Source: Kaistia defluvii
GTDB lineage: Bacteria; Pseudomonadota; Alphaproteobacteria; Rhizobiales; Kaistiaceae
Length of the DNA stretch: 64,000 nucleotides
Direction: 5' to 3'
Assembly (NCBI RefSeq): GCF_040548815.1
Contig: NZ_JBEPSM010000001.1
Span: forward strand, 62,001 to 126,000
Shown here in pieces: positions 1-9,800 of the stretch. Each line of letters opens with the position of its first letter. Positions within the stretch are counted from its first letter, which is position 1. The notes under the pieces were generated by a model. It saw nothing but the letters and a program-made list of their open reading frames with translations, had not been told where the DNA came from and did not search any database. The position numbers and the translations under genes were made by a program.

Positions 1-2973
1 GGAGCCGACCCGCTCGATTACCTCGTCATCCCTGCCGACGGCCCCTCGGCCCGGGTCATCGACCTGTCCCGGCTCGGCGCGCAGGGCGGGCTGTCCGAAG
101 CGTCCAAGCCCTTCACCGTCAAGGCCGGCCAGGTTGGCCAGGTCTTCGGCGTCGCGCTCGACGATGCGCCGGCGCCTTCGATCTATCTCGCCGCCACCTC
201 GGCCTATGGCCTGTCGATCGGCCTCGCCGATGCGTCGGGCGGCGGCTTCAAGCGCCTGCTGCACGGCCTGCAGGGCGCCAGCTTCCTGCCCAACCAGTTC
301 GGCCCGGCCGAGCAGCGCGGCGGCCCGACCTCGATCTGGCGCGTCGACGGCACGACTGGCCAGGTCGCGCTCTTCGCCAATATCGGCGATGAGGGCGCCA
401 ACGCCGCCGCCTCGCTGGGCGGTCTTGCCTACGACCCGCTCAGCCAGCAGATCTTCGTCGCCGACCGCGCGACGGGCCTGATCCACAAGCTCAGCCTCGA
501 CGGCGCCGATCGCGGCACCTATGACCATGGCACGGAAGCGCGCCCGGCCAACGGCTTGGCCGAAGCGCCGCTTACACCCGTCCGCGTCGATATCGCCAGC
601 CAGTCCTTCGATACCGAGCAGCCCGCGACCTGGGGCTTCGCCGATCCGGAGCGTCTGGTCTTCGCGCTCGCGATCCATGGCGACCGCCTGTTCTATTCCG
701 TCGCCGCTGGCCCTGAGATCTGGTCGGTCGGCATCAACCGCGACGGCTCCTTCGCCCGCGATGCGCGCTTCGAGACCGCCGTCGACGTGCTCGGACCCGG
801 CATGGAAGTCTCCTCCATCGCCTTCGACAATCGCGGCCTGCTCTATGCGGCCGAACGCGCACCGCCGACTGGCGCCTATGATTTCACCAATGTCGCGGAG
901 GGCGGCAACAGCCGCGTGCTGCGCTTCCGGCCGAAGGCGCAGCCGGATTCCGAGCCCGGTCTCTGGCTGCCCATGCCGGAGCAATATGCGGTTGGCCTGC
1001 TGCCGGATTACCGCAATGCCGATGGCGGCGTAGCGCTCGGCCGCGGCTATGATTCCAGCGGCCGCATGCAGATGAACGCCTGCGCCGTCACGCTCTGGTC
1101 CACGGGCGAGCAACTGCTCGGCGACGCTCCGTCCGTCGAACCCGTCGACGGCCTGCAGGGCAACGACACGCAACTCGTGCTGCCCACCAACGCCCCGCCG
1201 ACCAACAGCTGGTTCATCGCCTATGGTGACAAGCCGGGCGACAGCGCCTTCTCCGGTCACATGGGCGCCGTCGTCACGCTGCCCTGCGAGGCTGCGCCTG
1301 CGCCCGGCCGCCGCGCCGTGGCGCCGCCGCCACCGCCGCGCTTCTCCGAACCGCTGCCTCCGCCGCCGCCGGTACTGCTCGGCTGCCCGGTCGGCACTTT
1401 CCTCGTTGGTGACGCTTGCCTGCTGCCGCCCAGTTGCCCGATCGGCACGCGCTTCCGCGATGGCTATTGCGTCGCCATAGGCTGTCCTCCGGACATGATC
1501 CGCATCCGGGGCGAATGCCTGCCCCCGCCGATGCATTGCGAGCGCTACGAGACCTTCGTTGACGGGCGCTGCATTCCCTGGCGCTGCCCGCCGGACCTGG
1601 TGCGGCTGCCCAACGGCTATTGCGGCTGCCCGCGCGACGAAATCTATGTCCGTGGCCAGTGCATTCCGCAGCGTTGCCCGCCGGACATGTTCATGACCCG
1701 CGACGGTCGCTGCCTGCCGCCGCAGGGCTGCCGTCCTCCCATGTTCATGGATCGCAACGGCCGTTGCGTGCCGCCGGTCGGCTGCCGCCCGCCGCTGTTC
1801 ATGGACCGCTATGGCCGCTGCGTCCCGCCGCAGGGCGAATGCCGCCCGCCGATGGTGCGGGACTTCAACGGCCGCTGCGTTCCGCCGCAGGGCGAGTGCC
1901 GCCCGCCGATGGTGCGCGACTTCAACGGTCGTTGCGTTCCGCCGCAGGGCGAGTGCCGTCCGCCGCTGATCCGCGACAACAACGGCCGGTGCGTCCCGCC
2001 GCAAGGCGAGTGCCGTCCGCCGCTGATCCGCGACAACAATGGCCGCTGCGTCCCGCCGCAAGGCGAGTGCCGCCCGCCGCTGGTGCGCGACAACAACGGC
2101 CGGTGTGTTCCCCCGCAAGGCGAATGCCGTCCGCCGCAAATCCGCGACAACAATGGCCGCTGCGTCCCGCCGCAGGGCGATTGCCGTCCGCCGCAGATCC
2201 GCGACAATAACGGCCGTTGCGTTGCCCCGCCGGACACAAGGCCTTGCCCACGCGGCCAGGAGCGGGCCGACAATGGCCGCTGCCGTCCGATTGCCGCCGC
2301 GCAATGCCCGGATGGCCAGGTTCGCAAGGGACGGCGCTGCGTTCCGGTTGACGTGCAGAATCCGGACCAGCCGGTTCGTCCTGCGCCTGCCCAGTGCGGG
2401 CCGGATCAGCGGCTGCGCAATGGACGTTGCGTCGACATCCAGAACCCCCAGCAGCAGTGCCCCGATGGCACGATCTCGCGCCGCGGCCGTTGCGTGCCGA
2501 CCGACGCCCAGACCCCGGACCGGAACACGCCCGCCGCCTGCGGCCCGGACCAGCGCCTGCGCAATGGTCGCTGCGTCGACGTACGGTCCAATCCGCCCCA
2601 GCAGGCCTGCGCCGATGGGACGATCTCGCGCCGTGGCCGCTGCATACCGACCGACGTCCAGAAGCCGGATCGCCCGGCTCGGCCGGCGCCGGTCGAGTGC
2701 GGGCCGGACCAGCGCCTGCGCAACGGCCGCTGCATCGACGTGCAGCCGCAGCGCCAACGCGACAACCGGCCCCAGCAGGATAGCCAGCCGCCGCAAGACA
2801 ACCGGCCGCAACGGAACCAGCAGCCGGAACGCAAGCGGCCGGATTGCCCCGATGGAACCACCTTCCGTCGTGGTCAGTGCATGCCGAACCAGCAGGGCGG
2901 CGACAACCAGCGGCCGCAGCGGATGATCCGGCAACAGTTGGACCAGTTGCAGCAGCAACAGCCGCCGCAGTAG
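1..2973 (+). CDS. Propeller plus cysteine-repeat protein, 5' partial
   Basis: The frame is open from base 1 to a TAG at 2973 (990 codons visible), so the true start lies left of the window; the internal ATG at 556 is not the start because coding-quality sequence precedes it in frame. Residues 1 to about 430 have the look of a beta-propeller or NHL-type fold (repeats of the kind LGGLAYDPLSQQIFVADRA). A proline-rich linker (about 434-460) follows. From about residue 461 the protein is built of short C-x(n)-G-x-C units: degenerate ones first, then nine near-identical 19-residue units, then CGPDQRLRNGRC units alternating with DGTISRRGRC units, and a Gln/Pro/Arg-rich tail. Paired cysteines suggest an extracytoplasmic, disulfide-bonded protein, but the N-terminus is missing so export cannot be verified. 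I do not recognise the family; surface adhesion or cell-wall association is only a guess. Confidence 0.8.
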   Translation, partial: GADPLDYLVIPADGPSARVIDLSRLGAQGGLSEASKPFTVKAGQVGQVFGVALDDAPAPSIYLAATSAYGLSIGLADASGGGFKRLLHGLQGASFLPNQFGPAEQRGGPTSIWRVDGTTGQVALFANIGDEGANAAASLGGLAYDPLSQQIFVADRATGLIHKLSLDGADRGTYDHGTEARPANGLAEAPLTPVRVDIASQSFDTEQPATWGFADPERLVFALAIHGDRLFYSVAAGPEIWSVGINRDGSFARDARFETAVDVLGPGMEVSSIAFDNRGLLYAAERAPPTGAYDFTNVAEGGNSRVLRFRPKAQPDSEPGLWLPMPEQYAVGLLPDYRNADGGVALGRGYDSSGRMQMNACAVTLWSTGEQLLGDAPSVEPVDGLQGNDTQLVLPTNAPPTNSWFIAYGDKPGDSAFSGHMGAVVTLPCEAAPAPGRRAVAPPPPPRFSEPLPPPPPVLLGCPVGTFLVGDACLLPPSCPIGTRFRDGYCVAIGCPPDMIRIRGECLPPPMHCERYETFVDGRCIPWRCPPDLVRLPNGYCGCPRDEIYVRGQCIPQRCPPDMFMTRDGRCLPPQGCRPPMFMDRNGRCVPPVGCRPPLFMDRYGRCVPPQGECRPPMVRDFNGRCVPPQGECRPPMVRDFNGRCVPPQGECRPPLIRDNNGRCVPPQGECRPPLIRDNNGRCVPPQGECRPPLVRDNNGRCVPPQGECRPPQIRDNNGRCVPPQGDCRPPQIRDNNGRCVAPPDTRPCPRGQERADNGRCRPIAAAQCPDGQVRKGRRCVPVDVQNPDQPVRPAPAQCGPDQRLRNGRCVDIQNPQQQCPDGTISRRGRCVPTDAQTPDRNTPAACGPDQRLRNGRCVDVRSNPPQQACADGTISRRGRCIPTDVQKPDRPARPAPVECGPDQRLRNGRCIDVQPQRQRDNRPQQDSQPPQDNRPQRNQQPERKRPDCPDGTTFRRGQCMPNQQGGDNQRPQRMIRQQLDQLQQQQPPQ
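1729..2235 (+). repeat. In-frame 57-bp tandem repeat (nine units)
   Basis: Nine consecutive units of about 57 bp encode CRPPxxRDxNGRCVPPQGE with small changes at the xx and x positions (MF, LF, MV, LI, LV, QI). Neighbouring units are almost identical at DNA level, for example units 3/4 and 5/6, which indicates recent duplication by slippage or unequal recombination. All units keep the reading frame. Copy number is likely to differ between strains. Confidence 0.9.
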
Positions 2974-2994
2974 GCGGGACGCCTTGACAGGCGG

Positions 2995-3021
2995 AATGAC
3001 GGCCGGTCTCCGGCCGTCATT
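2995..3021. terminator. Bidirectional terminator-like hairpin
   Basis: A perfect 12-bp stem (2995-3006 with 3010-3021) with a 3-nt loop sits between the convergent first gene and mutY. The stem contains the mutY stop codon. T-richness is modest on the + side (ATTTGCGTTTG), so it may act as a bidirectional transcript end. Confidence 0.6.
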
Positions 3022-4108
3022 TGCGTTTGCGGGTCGCTCCGGGGGCGGCCGCTTCGATCGCTTTCTTCATCACGCTGGGCAGCGCTTCATGCGGCAGCTC
3101 CGCCGCGCTCGCCCACCAGGCATCGTCCGGAGCGGGATGGGTGTCCGGCAGGCGGGCATGCCAGATGTCGAGCGTCAGGCGAAAATGGGTGAAGACATGG
3201 ATGACGGGCGCGGCGACGCGCTGCCAGTCGGCGACGAGCGGCGCCGCTTCGGGTCCCCGTGATCCCTCCGAACCCTGGATCCAGTCGGAGCCCGGCACTT
3301 CGGTCATGCCGCCGAGCAGGCCGCGCTCGGGCCGCTTGCGCAGCAGGATGGCGCCATCGGCGCGGATGGCGACGAAAGCGGCCCCGGCGCGCTCCGGCCG
3401 GTCGGTCTTGGCCGCCTTGCGCGGATAGAGCTCTTCCGTGCCGCGCGCATGGGCGACGCAGCCGGTCTCCCAGGGACAGAGCGAACAGGCGGGCCGCTTT
3501 GGCGTGCAGAGCGTGGCGCCTAGATCCATCATCGCCTGCGCATAATCGCCCGCCCGCTTTTCCGGCGTCAGCTGCGCCTGCAACGCGCCGATTTCCTTCT
3601 TGGCGGCCGGGAACGGCGTCTCGATGGCGAAGACGCGGGACAGCACGCGCTCGACATTGCCGTCGACGACCGCGGCCGGTTCGTCATGCGCGATCGCGGC
3701 GATGGCGGCCGAGGTATAGGCGCCGATTCCCGGCAATTCCCGCAGGCCCGCGGCGCTTTCGGGGAAGCGGCCGCCATGCTCGCGCACCACGGCATCGGCG
3801 CAGGCCTTCAAATTGCGGGCGCGCGAATAATAGCCAAGTCCGGCCCAGGCCTTCAAGACGTCTTCCGTTGGCGCGGCCGCGAGGTCGGCGACCGTCGGCC
3901 AGCGCGCGAGGAACGCCTCGAAATAGGGCTTCACCGTCGTGACGTTGGTCTGCTGCAGCATGATCTCCGAAAGCCAGACCCGGTAGGGATCGGGCTTCAC
4001 TCCGGCGCAACGTTCGGCCGGCGGCGTCCGCCAGGGAAGCCAGCGGGCATGACGATCGTACCAGGCGAGCAGATCGGCGGGACGGGGCGGGCTGACGGGC
4101 TGAATCAT
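3017..4108 (-). CDS. mutY: A/G-specific adenine DNA glycosylase MutY
   Basis: MutY removes adenine mispaired with 8-oxoguanine in base excision repair. The 363-residue protein has the catalytic Glu in SEIMLQQT (E48), the helix-hairpin-helix LPGIGAYTSAAI (125-136) followed by the catalytic Asp in VVDGN (D149), and the [4Fe-4S] ligands C201, C208, C211 and C217 with C-x6-C-x2-C-x5-C spacing. The C-terminal third is the Nudix-like 8-oxoG recognition domain. The ATG at 4108 starts the family homology; the frame stays open upstream, but only as the antisense of the neighbouring ABC-F gene. It lies 7 nt after the ABC-F stop on the same strand, so the two are probably co-transcribed. Confidence 0.95.
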   Translation of the reverse strand: MIQPVSPPRPADLLAWYDRHARWLPWRTPPAERCAGVKPDPYRVWLSEIMLQQTNVTTVKPYFEAFLARWPTVADLAAAPTEDVLKAWAGLGYYSRARNLKACADAVVREHGGRFPESAAGLRELPGIGAYTSAAIAAIAHDEPAAVVDGNVERVLSRVFAIETPFPAAKKEIGALQAQLTPEKRAGDYAQAMMDLGATLCTPKRPACSLCPWETGCVAHARGTEELYPRKAAKTDRPERAGAAFVAIRADGAILLRKRPERGLLGGMTEVPGSDWIQGSEGSRGPEAAPLVADWQRVAAPVIHVFTHFRLTLDIWHARLPDTHPAPDDAWWASAAELPHEALPSVMKKAIEAAAPGATRKRK

Positions 4109-4115
4109 GCCGGGA

Positions 4116-5744
4116 TCATGCTGGAAACGGTGTTGCTGCGCCAGCGAGCGGGAAGGGGATGCGACGTTCGATCCCGATGGCATCAAGGAAATCCGCATCA
4201 TGGCTGGCGACCAGCAGCGCGCCGTCGAATTCGCGCAGCGCCGCCTCGATCGCCGCGATCGAATCGAGATCGAGATGGTTGGTCGGCTCGTCGAGGATGA
4301 GCAGGCCCGGCGGCGTCGCGCCGCCCAGCACGCAGGCAAGCCCGGCCCGAAGTATCTCGCCGCCGGAAAGCGCATGCACCGGCTTCAGCGCCGCCTGGTT
4401 GCGATAGAGAAAGCGCGCCAGCACCGCATGGGCATGGTTGAGGCTGGCAACTGGATGGAGGCGGCGGAAATTCTCGACGATCGACAGGGCTGGATCGAGA
4501 AAATCGACGCTCTGGGTGAGCATGGCGCTCGGGACGGGCCGCTGCACCATTCCCACCGTTGGCTGCAGTTCGCCGGCGGCGAGCTTCAGCAAGGTCGATT
4601 TGCCGGCCCCGTTCGCGCCGACCAGCGCCACGCGCTCCGGCCCGGTTAGGGTGAGGCTGAAATCGCGGAGGATGGCGGGGCGGTCGGGATAGGCGAACGC
4701 GACCTTGTCGAAAGCGAGCACAATCCGGCTCGCCGGCAGCTTGGTCGAGGGCAGGCGCAATGCCAGCGTCTCGATGCGCTCGACCTCGGCTTCAGCGCTG
4801 GAAAGCTGCTCCGCCGCCTCCTGTCGCTGGTGTTCGGCGCGCTGGCCGATCGCGCCGGCGGTGCGCTCGCTGCGATCGTGCTTGGCGTCGAGCAGGATCT
4901 TCGGCTGGTCGTTCCGGGCGCGATTCTTCGCGCCGCGACCGTCGCGCTTCTGCTGGCGCTCGACGCTGGCCTGGATCCGGCGCTCCGTCGCCTTCGCCTC
5001 GTTCCGGGCGCTCTCCAGATCGCGCGCGGCGCTCGCCCGTTCGGCTGATTTGCGCTCGGCATAGAGGTCGTAATTGCCGCCATAGATGCGGGCGCCCAGC
5101 GTCGAGAGTTCGACAATGCGGTCCATGTCGCGCAGCAGCGTCCGGTCATGGCTGACGACGATCGCGCCCTTTGTCCAGCCGGCCAGGATGCGGGCCACGG
5201 CGGCGCGGCCCTCGGCGTCGAGATTGTTGGTCGGCTCGTCCAGCAGGATCAAGTCGGGCTCGGCCAGAAGCAGCGCGGCGAGCCCGAGCCGGGTGCGCTG
5301 GCCGCCGCTAAGGCTGTCGATCGCCCGCCCCGGATCGAGCCCCGCGAGGTCGACCGCAGCGAGCGCTTCGCCCAGGCGGGCTTCCAGCGACCAGTCCGCC
5401 TCGGCAAAGTCCTCATCCGTGCCGAGCCCGCGCTCCAGCCGGTCGAGCCGTTCGAGATCGGCGCCGATGCCGAGCGCGGTGGCGGCGGTCTCGCCGGGAG
5501 AGGGTTGAACGGTCTGGCGCAGCAGCCCGATCCGGCCGGCACGCTCGACCGAGCCGGCGGAAGGCAAGGCTTCGCCGGTGATGATCTTCAGGAGGGTCGA
5601 TTTGCCGACGCCGTTGCGGCCGACGAGGCCGGTGCGTTCCGGCCCGAAGGCGAGGTCGATCCCATCGAGGAGAAGGCGGCCGTCGGGGGTGGCGAACGAA
5701 ACGCCATGCAGGGCCACGAGCGACGTGGCGGCGCGAAGAGACAT
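4116..5744 (-). CDS. ABC-F family ATP-binding protein
   Basis: A 542-residue soluble protein with two ABC domains and no membrane segment. Domain 1: Walker A GRNGVGKST (42-50), signature LSGGQRTRL (145-153), Walker B ILLDEPTNNLD. Domain 2: Walker A GANGAGKST (376-384), signature LSGGEILRAG, Walker B LLILDEPTNHLD. A charged linker (about 230-325, rich in Lys, Arg and Glu) joins them, as expected for ABC-F factors that act on ribosomes. There is no long C-terminal Uup-type coiled coil. Which ABC-F subgroup it belongs to, and whether it acts in antibiotic protection or general translation, cannot be told by eye. It precedes mutY on the same strand. Confidence 0.9.
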   Translation of the reverse strand: MSLRAATSLVALHGVSFATPDGRLLLDGIDLAFGPERTGLVGRNGVGKSTLLKIITGEALPSAGSVERAGRIGLLRQTVQPSPGETAATALGIGADLERLDRLERGLGTDEDFAEADWSLEARLGEALAAVDLAGLDPGRAIDSLSGGQRTRLGLAALLLAEPDLILLDEPTNNLDAEGRAAVARILAGWTKGAIVVSHDRTLLRDMDRIVELSTLGARIYGGNYDLYAERKSAERASAARDLESARNEAKATERRIQASVERQQKRDGRGAKNRARNDQPKILLDAKHDRSERTAGAIGQRAEHQRQEAAEQLSSAEAEVERIETLALRLPSTKLPASRIVLAFDKVAFAYPDRPAILRDFSLTLTGPERVALVGANGAGKSTLLKLAAGELQPTVGMVQRPVPSAMLTQSVDFLDPALSIVENFRRLHPVASLNHAHAVLARFLYRNQAALKPVHALSGGEILRAGLACVLGGATPPGLLILDEPTNHLDLDSIAAIEAALREFDGALLVASHDADFLDAIGIERRIPFPLAGAATPFPA

Positions 5745-5985
5745 GGGAGATACCGGAGAAGGAAGCAGGGCGCGGATCGGCGCGCCAGGGACAGGCGGAT
5801 TACGGCGATTAAGCCGTCGCGGATGCCTGCTGCTTCATTGTCCTGAACTCCTGCGCCTGTCGGTGCACGCTACCTAATGCCTCGGCCGCGACTTGGCAAG
5901 AGACCGGTGGAAAGCCGGCTTGTCGCCAAAACCTTGCCACGCCGCCGCGCTTTTCTATCTTCTTTGACAGCACCAAGGGCCATTC

Positions 5986-6801
5986 ATGGGCAGCGACATA
6001 GCACGTTTCGTCGGCGACATCCCCGAGCACTACGATGCCGGGCTGGGACCGGTGATCTTTGCCGACTATGCGGAGGATCTCGCGCGACGCGTCGAGGCGA
6101 GCAACCCGGCGCTGGTGCTGGAAATCGCGGCCGGCACGGGCATTCTCTCCCGCAAGCTGCGCGACCGCCTTCCGGCCAGCGTGCGCCTCACGGTCACAGA
6201 TCTCAACGCGCCGATGCTGGACCTCGCCCAGTCGAAGTTCCGGCCCGGCGAGCAGGTCGAGTTCCAGACCGCCGACGCGATGTTGCTGCCGTTCCGGGAC
6301 AATTCCTTCGATGTCGTCGCCTGCCAGTTCGGCGTGATGTTCTTCCCCGACAAGGACCGCTGCAATCGCGAGGTGTTTCGCGTGCTGGAGCCGGGCGGCG
6401 TCTATCACTTCAACACCTGGGGCTCGCATGCCGACAATCCGTTCGGCCGCATCGCGCACGAAGTCGTGGCCGGCTTTTTCCCGGACGACCCGCCGCAATT
6501 CTACAAGGTTCCTTTTTCCTGCTCGGATCCCGAGCCGATCCGCGCTTCGCTGGCCGAGGCCGGCTTTGTCGACATCAAGACGGAGTTCGTGGCAAGGCGC
6601 GGCGTGATCCGCGATGCCCAGGCCTTCGCGCGCGGTCTGATCTACGGCAACCCGGCGATCGCTGAAATCCGGGCGCGGGGCGGCGTCGATCCCGACGATA
6701 TCGTCGATGCGATCGTCGCGGCGCTGCATGCTGCGTTCGGCAAGGATCCCGCCCGCATGCCGCTGAAAATACTGGTGTTCCAGGCCAGCAAGCCGGAATA
6801 G
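5986..6801 (+). CDS. Class I SAM-dependent methyltransferase
   Basis: A 271-residue protein with a Rossmann methyltransferase core: motif I LEIAAGTGILSRKL (about 44-57), the acidic end of strand 2 in TVTDLNAPML, and motif IV/post-I in NSFDVVACQFGVMFF. The arrangement matches the UbiE/methyltransf_11 type that acts on small molecules. The substrate cannot be inferred. It is transcribed divergently from the ABC-F/mutY pair and converges on smc, so it seems to be a single-gene unit. Confidence 0.85.
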   Translation: MGSDIARFVGDIPEHYDAGLGPVIFADYAEDLARRVEASNPALVLEIAAGTGILSRKLRDRLPASVRLTVTDLNAPMLDLAQSKFRPGEQVEFQTADAMLLPFRDNSFDVVACQFGVMFFPDKDRCNREVFRVLEPGGVYHFNTWGSHADNPFGRIAHEVVAGFFPDDPPQFYKVPFSCSDPEPIRASLAEAGFVDIKTEFVARRGVIRDAQAFARGLIYGNPAIAEIRARGGVDPDDIVDAIVAALHAAFGKDPARMPLKILVFQASKPE

Positions 6802-6830
6802 AGCTGCGAGCGAGCGCGCCGCCGATGGCC

Positions 6831-6855
6831 AAAAAGCCGCGCCGATAGCGGCGCG
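6831..6855 (-). terminator. Rho-independent terminator after smc
   Basis: On the minus strand a 7-bp GC stem (6849-6855 with 6838-6844, loop of 4) is followed by a G-C pair and five T residues (A run at 6831-6835 on the plus strand). It lies directly after the smc stop codon and between convergent genes. Confidence 0.7.
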
Positions 6856-6857
6856 AC

Positions 6858-9800
6858 TCAGCCCGCCTCGCGGAACTGCTCGGCCGTTTCGAGGTCGACC
6901 GAAACCAGCTGGCTGACGCCGCGCTCGCCCATCGTCACGCCGAACAGGCGGTTCATCCGCGCCATGGTGATCGGGTTGTGGGTGATGGTGACGAAGCGGG
7001 TGTCGGTCGTCCGCGCCATCTCGTCCAGCAGGTTGCAGAAGCGCTCGACATTGTGGTCGTCGAGCGGGGCGTCGACCTCGTCGAGTACGCAGATCGGCGC
7101 CGGGTTGGTCAGGAACACGGCGAAGATCAGTGCCATCGCCGTCAGCGCCTGCTCGCCGCCCGAAAGCAGCGTCATGGTCTGCGGCTTCTTGCCGGGCGGG
7201 CTGGCCATGATTTCGAGGCCGGCTTCCAGCGGATCGTCCGATTCGGTCAGCTGCAGTTCGGCCGCGCCGCCGCCGAAGAGATGGGTGAACAGCCGCTGGA
7301 AGTGACCGTTCACCACGTCGAAGGCGGCGAGCAGGCGCTCGCGGCCCTCGCGGTTGAGGCTGGCGATGCCCTGACGGAGACGGCGGATCGCCTCGATCAG
7401 ATCGTCGCGATCCTTGATCAGCGCCTCGCGCCGGCCGGCGACTTCCACCGCCTCGTCATCGGCGCGCAGGTTGACGCCGCCAAGCTTTTCGCGCTCCTGC
7501 CGGAGCCGGTCGAGGCGGGTCTCCAGCTGTCCAAGGTCCGGCATCGGCGCGGAAGCATCGATCTCGGCGAGCTTCACCACCTCATGCGGCTCGCAATCGA
7601 GGATTTCGAGGATGCGCGCCTCGATCTCAAGCCGGCGCTCCTGCGTCGCCTTCAACCGCTCTTCGCCGCGACCGCGCTGCTCGCGCGCCTCGGAAAGCGC
7701 CGTCATGGCGTCCTGTGAGGCGCGGTCGAAGCCGGCCAGCGCCTGCTCGCCTTCGCGCAGCGCGTCGGCGGCATCGCGCTTGGCGGCCTCCGCCCGGGTG
7801 ATTTCGGAAAGCAGCGCCCGCCGCTTCTGCTCGATCTCGGCCGGGGCGTCGGCAAGGCCGGCGCGTTCGGTCTCGATCTCCTTGCGCCGGCCGGCCAGGA
7901 TGCGGCCCTGGCTCTCGGCGTTGAGGGCGCGTTCCTGCCAGTTCTTGCGTTCCGCCGCCATCGACTCCAGGCGGCGCCGACGCACTTCCGACTCCCGCGT
8001 CAGGCCATCGGCGGCGGCGCGGGCTTCGGAGAGCGCACCGCGCTCCTCGGCGACCGTGCCGCGCAGGATCATGACGTCCTGCTGCGCCGCGAGCGGGTCG
8101 GCCGCGTCGGCGAGCGCGCTGGCGGCGCTGGCGTGCTGCGCTTCGGTCTCGGTAACGGAAGCGACGACGCGCTCGCGCGATTCCTCCAGCGCCGTGCGCC
8201 GGCTGGTCAGGCGGCCGGCCTCGCGCTCGACGGCGGCGAGGCGGCTGCGCGCTTCGTCCAGCGTGCGCTGCGCGGCGCGGCCGGCCTCGCGCACCATCCG
8301 CTCCTGTTCCTGCGCGGTGCGGGCGGCAAGCGCTGCCTGCGCCAATCCGGCCTGGTGTTTTTCCACCTCGGCGCGGGCGCCGATCGCCGCTTCCTGCAAC
8401 TCGGCCAGACGGTTGCGGTTGGCGAGGCGCATGGCGGCGGCCGTCGGCGCTTCGGCGGTGGCGACATAGCCGTCCCAGCGCCAGAGGTCGCCCTCGCGCG
8501 AGACCAGAAGCTGGCCGGTCTTCAACGATTTCTGCAGCGCCGGGCCATCGGCGCGGGCGACCAGCCCGGTCTGGGCCAGCGCGCGGGCCAGCACGTCGGG
8601 CGCCTTGACCTTGGCGGCAAGCGGCTGCGCGCCGGCGGGGAGGGCGGGGTCGTCGCCCAGCGCCGCGACATCGCGCCAATGCGCGACCATGGCGAGGTCG
8701 TCGGAGGCGTCGAGCGCATCGCCGAAGGCAGCCGCCAGCGCTGCCTCGAAGCCCTTGGCGACGGAGAGCGTGTCGAGCAGGGGCGGGCGCTTGCCCGCCG
8801 GCGCCCCGGATCCCAGGATCTTGGCGAGCGTTCGCGCTTCCGTCTCGATGCCCGAAAGCGCGCGCTCGGCTTCCGCCAGCGGCGCACGGGCGGCGGTCTC
8901 GCTCTCGCGGGCCTGCGCCGTCTGGCGCTCTGCCGCCTGGGCCTTGGCATCGGCCTCCGCAACCGCTCCCTCGCCGGCGGCGACCGCTGCCTGCGCCGGG
9001 GCTACGCCCGGCAAGGCGGCGATCTGGCTGACCAGCGCCGTCAGTTCCCGGTCGACTTCCGCAAGCTGGTTGCGGGCGCGGGCGGTGCGCTCGCCGGTCT
9101 CGCGATGCGCGCGCTCCAGCTCGGATTTCCGCGCCGCGATCGCGGCATGGGCGGCGGTCGCCTCGGCGAGCTTGCGCTCGGTTTCCGCGAGCCGGACCTC
9201 GGCGAGGCCGCGCGCCTCATTGGCCGAAGCCTGCTTGTCGACAGCCTCGGCGCCCTCGGCCCGGAGCGTCTGTTCCTCTGCGTCCAGCCTTGCGAGGATG
9301 TCCGCGTTCTCCCGCACCATGCGCTCTTCGCGAAGGATGTCCTCGTTGAGCTGGGCGAGCCGGCGGTCGAGGTCGACCAGCCGCTCCTTCATCCGCTTTT
9401 CATCGGCGTCGAGCGCGTCGCGGGCGAGCGTCAGGCGCTGGAGCGCCGCCGCGGATCCGGCCTCGGCCTCACGCAGCGCCGGCAGCTTGCTGGCGGCGAC
9501 GGCCTGGTCGCGGGCCGCGCGAGCCTGCGCTTCGCTGCGGGCCACCACGGTTTCGCCCGCCGCCTGCAGCGCCGTTTCCGCGTCGCGCATCTGCACGGCG
9601 GCGGCGAGCATGCGCAGGTAAAGGACGGTCGCTTCCGTCTTGCGGATATCGGCAGAAAGGTTGCGGTAGCGGTTGGCCTGCCGCGCCTGGCGCTTCAACG
9701 CCTCGAGCTGGTTCTCGAGCTCGGAGAGCACGTCTTCCAGCCGCTCCAGGTTCTGCTCGGCGGCGCGCAGGCGAAGCTCGGCCTCGTTGCGGCGGGAATA

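Noticed and set aside
1729..2235. Regular repeats considered as a CRISPR array
   Set aside because: Units are contiguous and in frame, without spacers, and encode a cysteine repeat.
2984..3262. A short plus-strand frame after the first gene
   Set aside because: Antisense to the mutY C-terminal coding region and overlapping the terminator hairpin.
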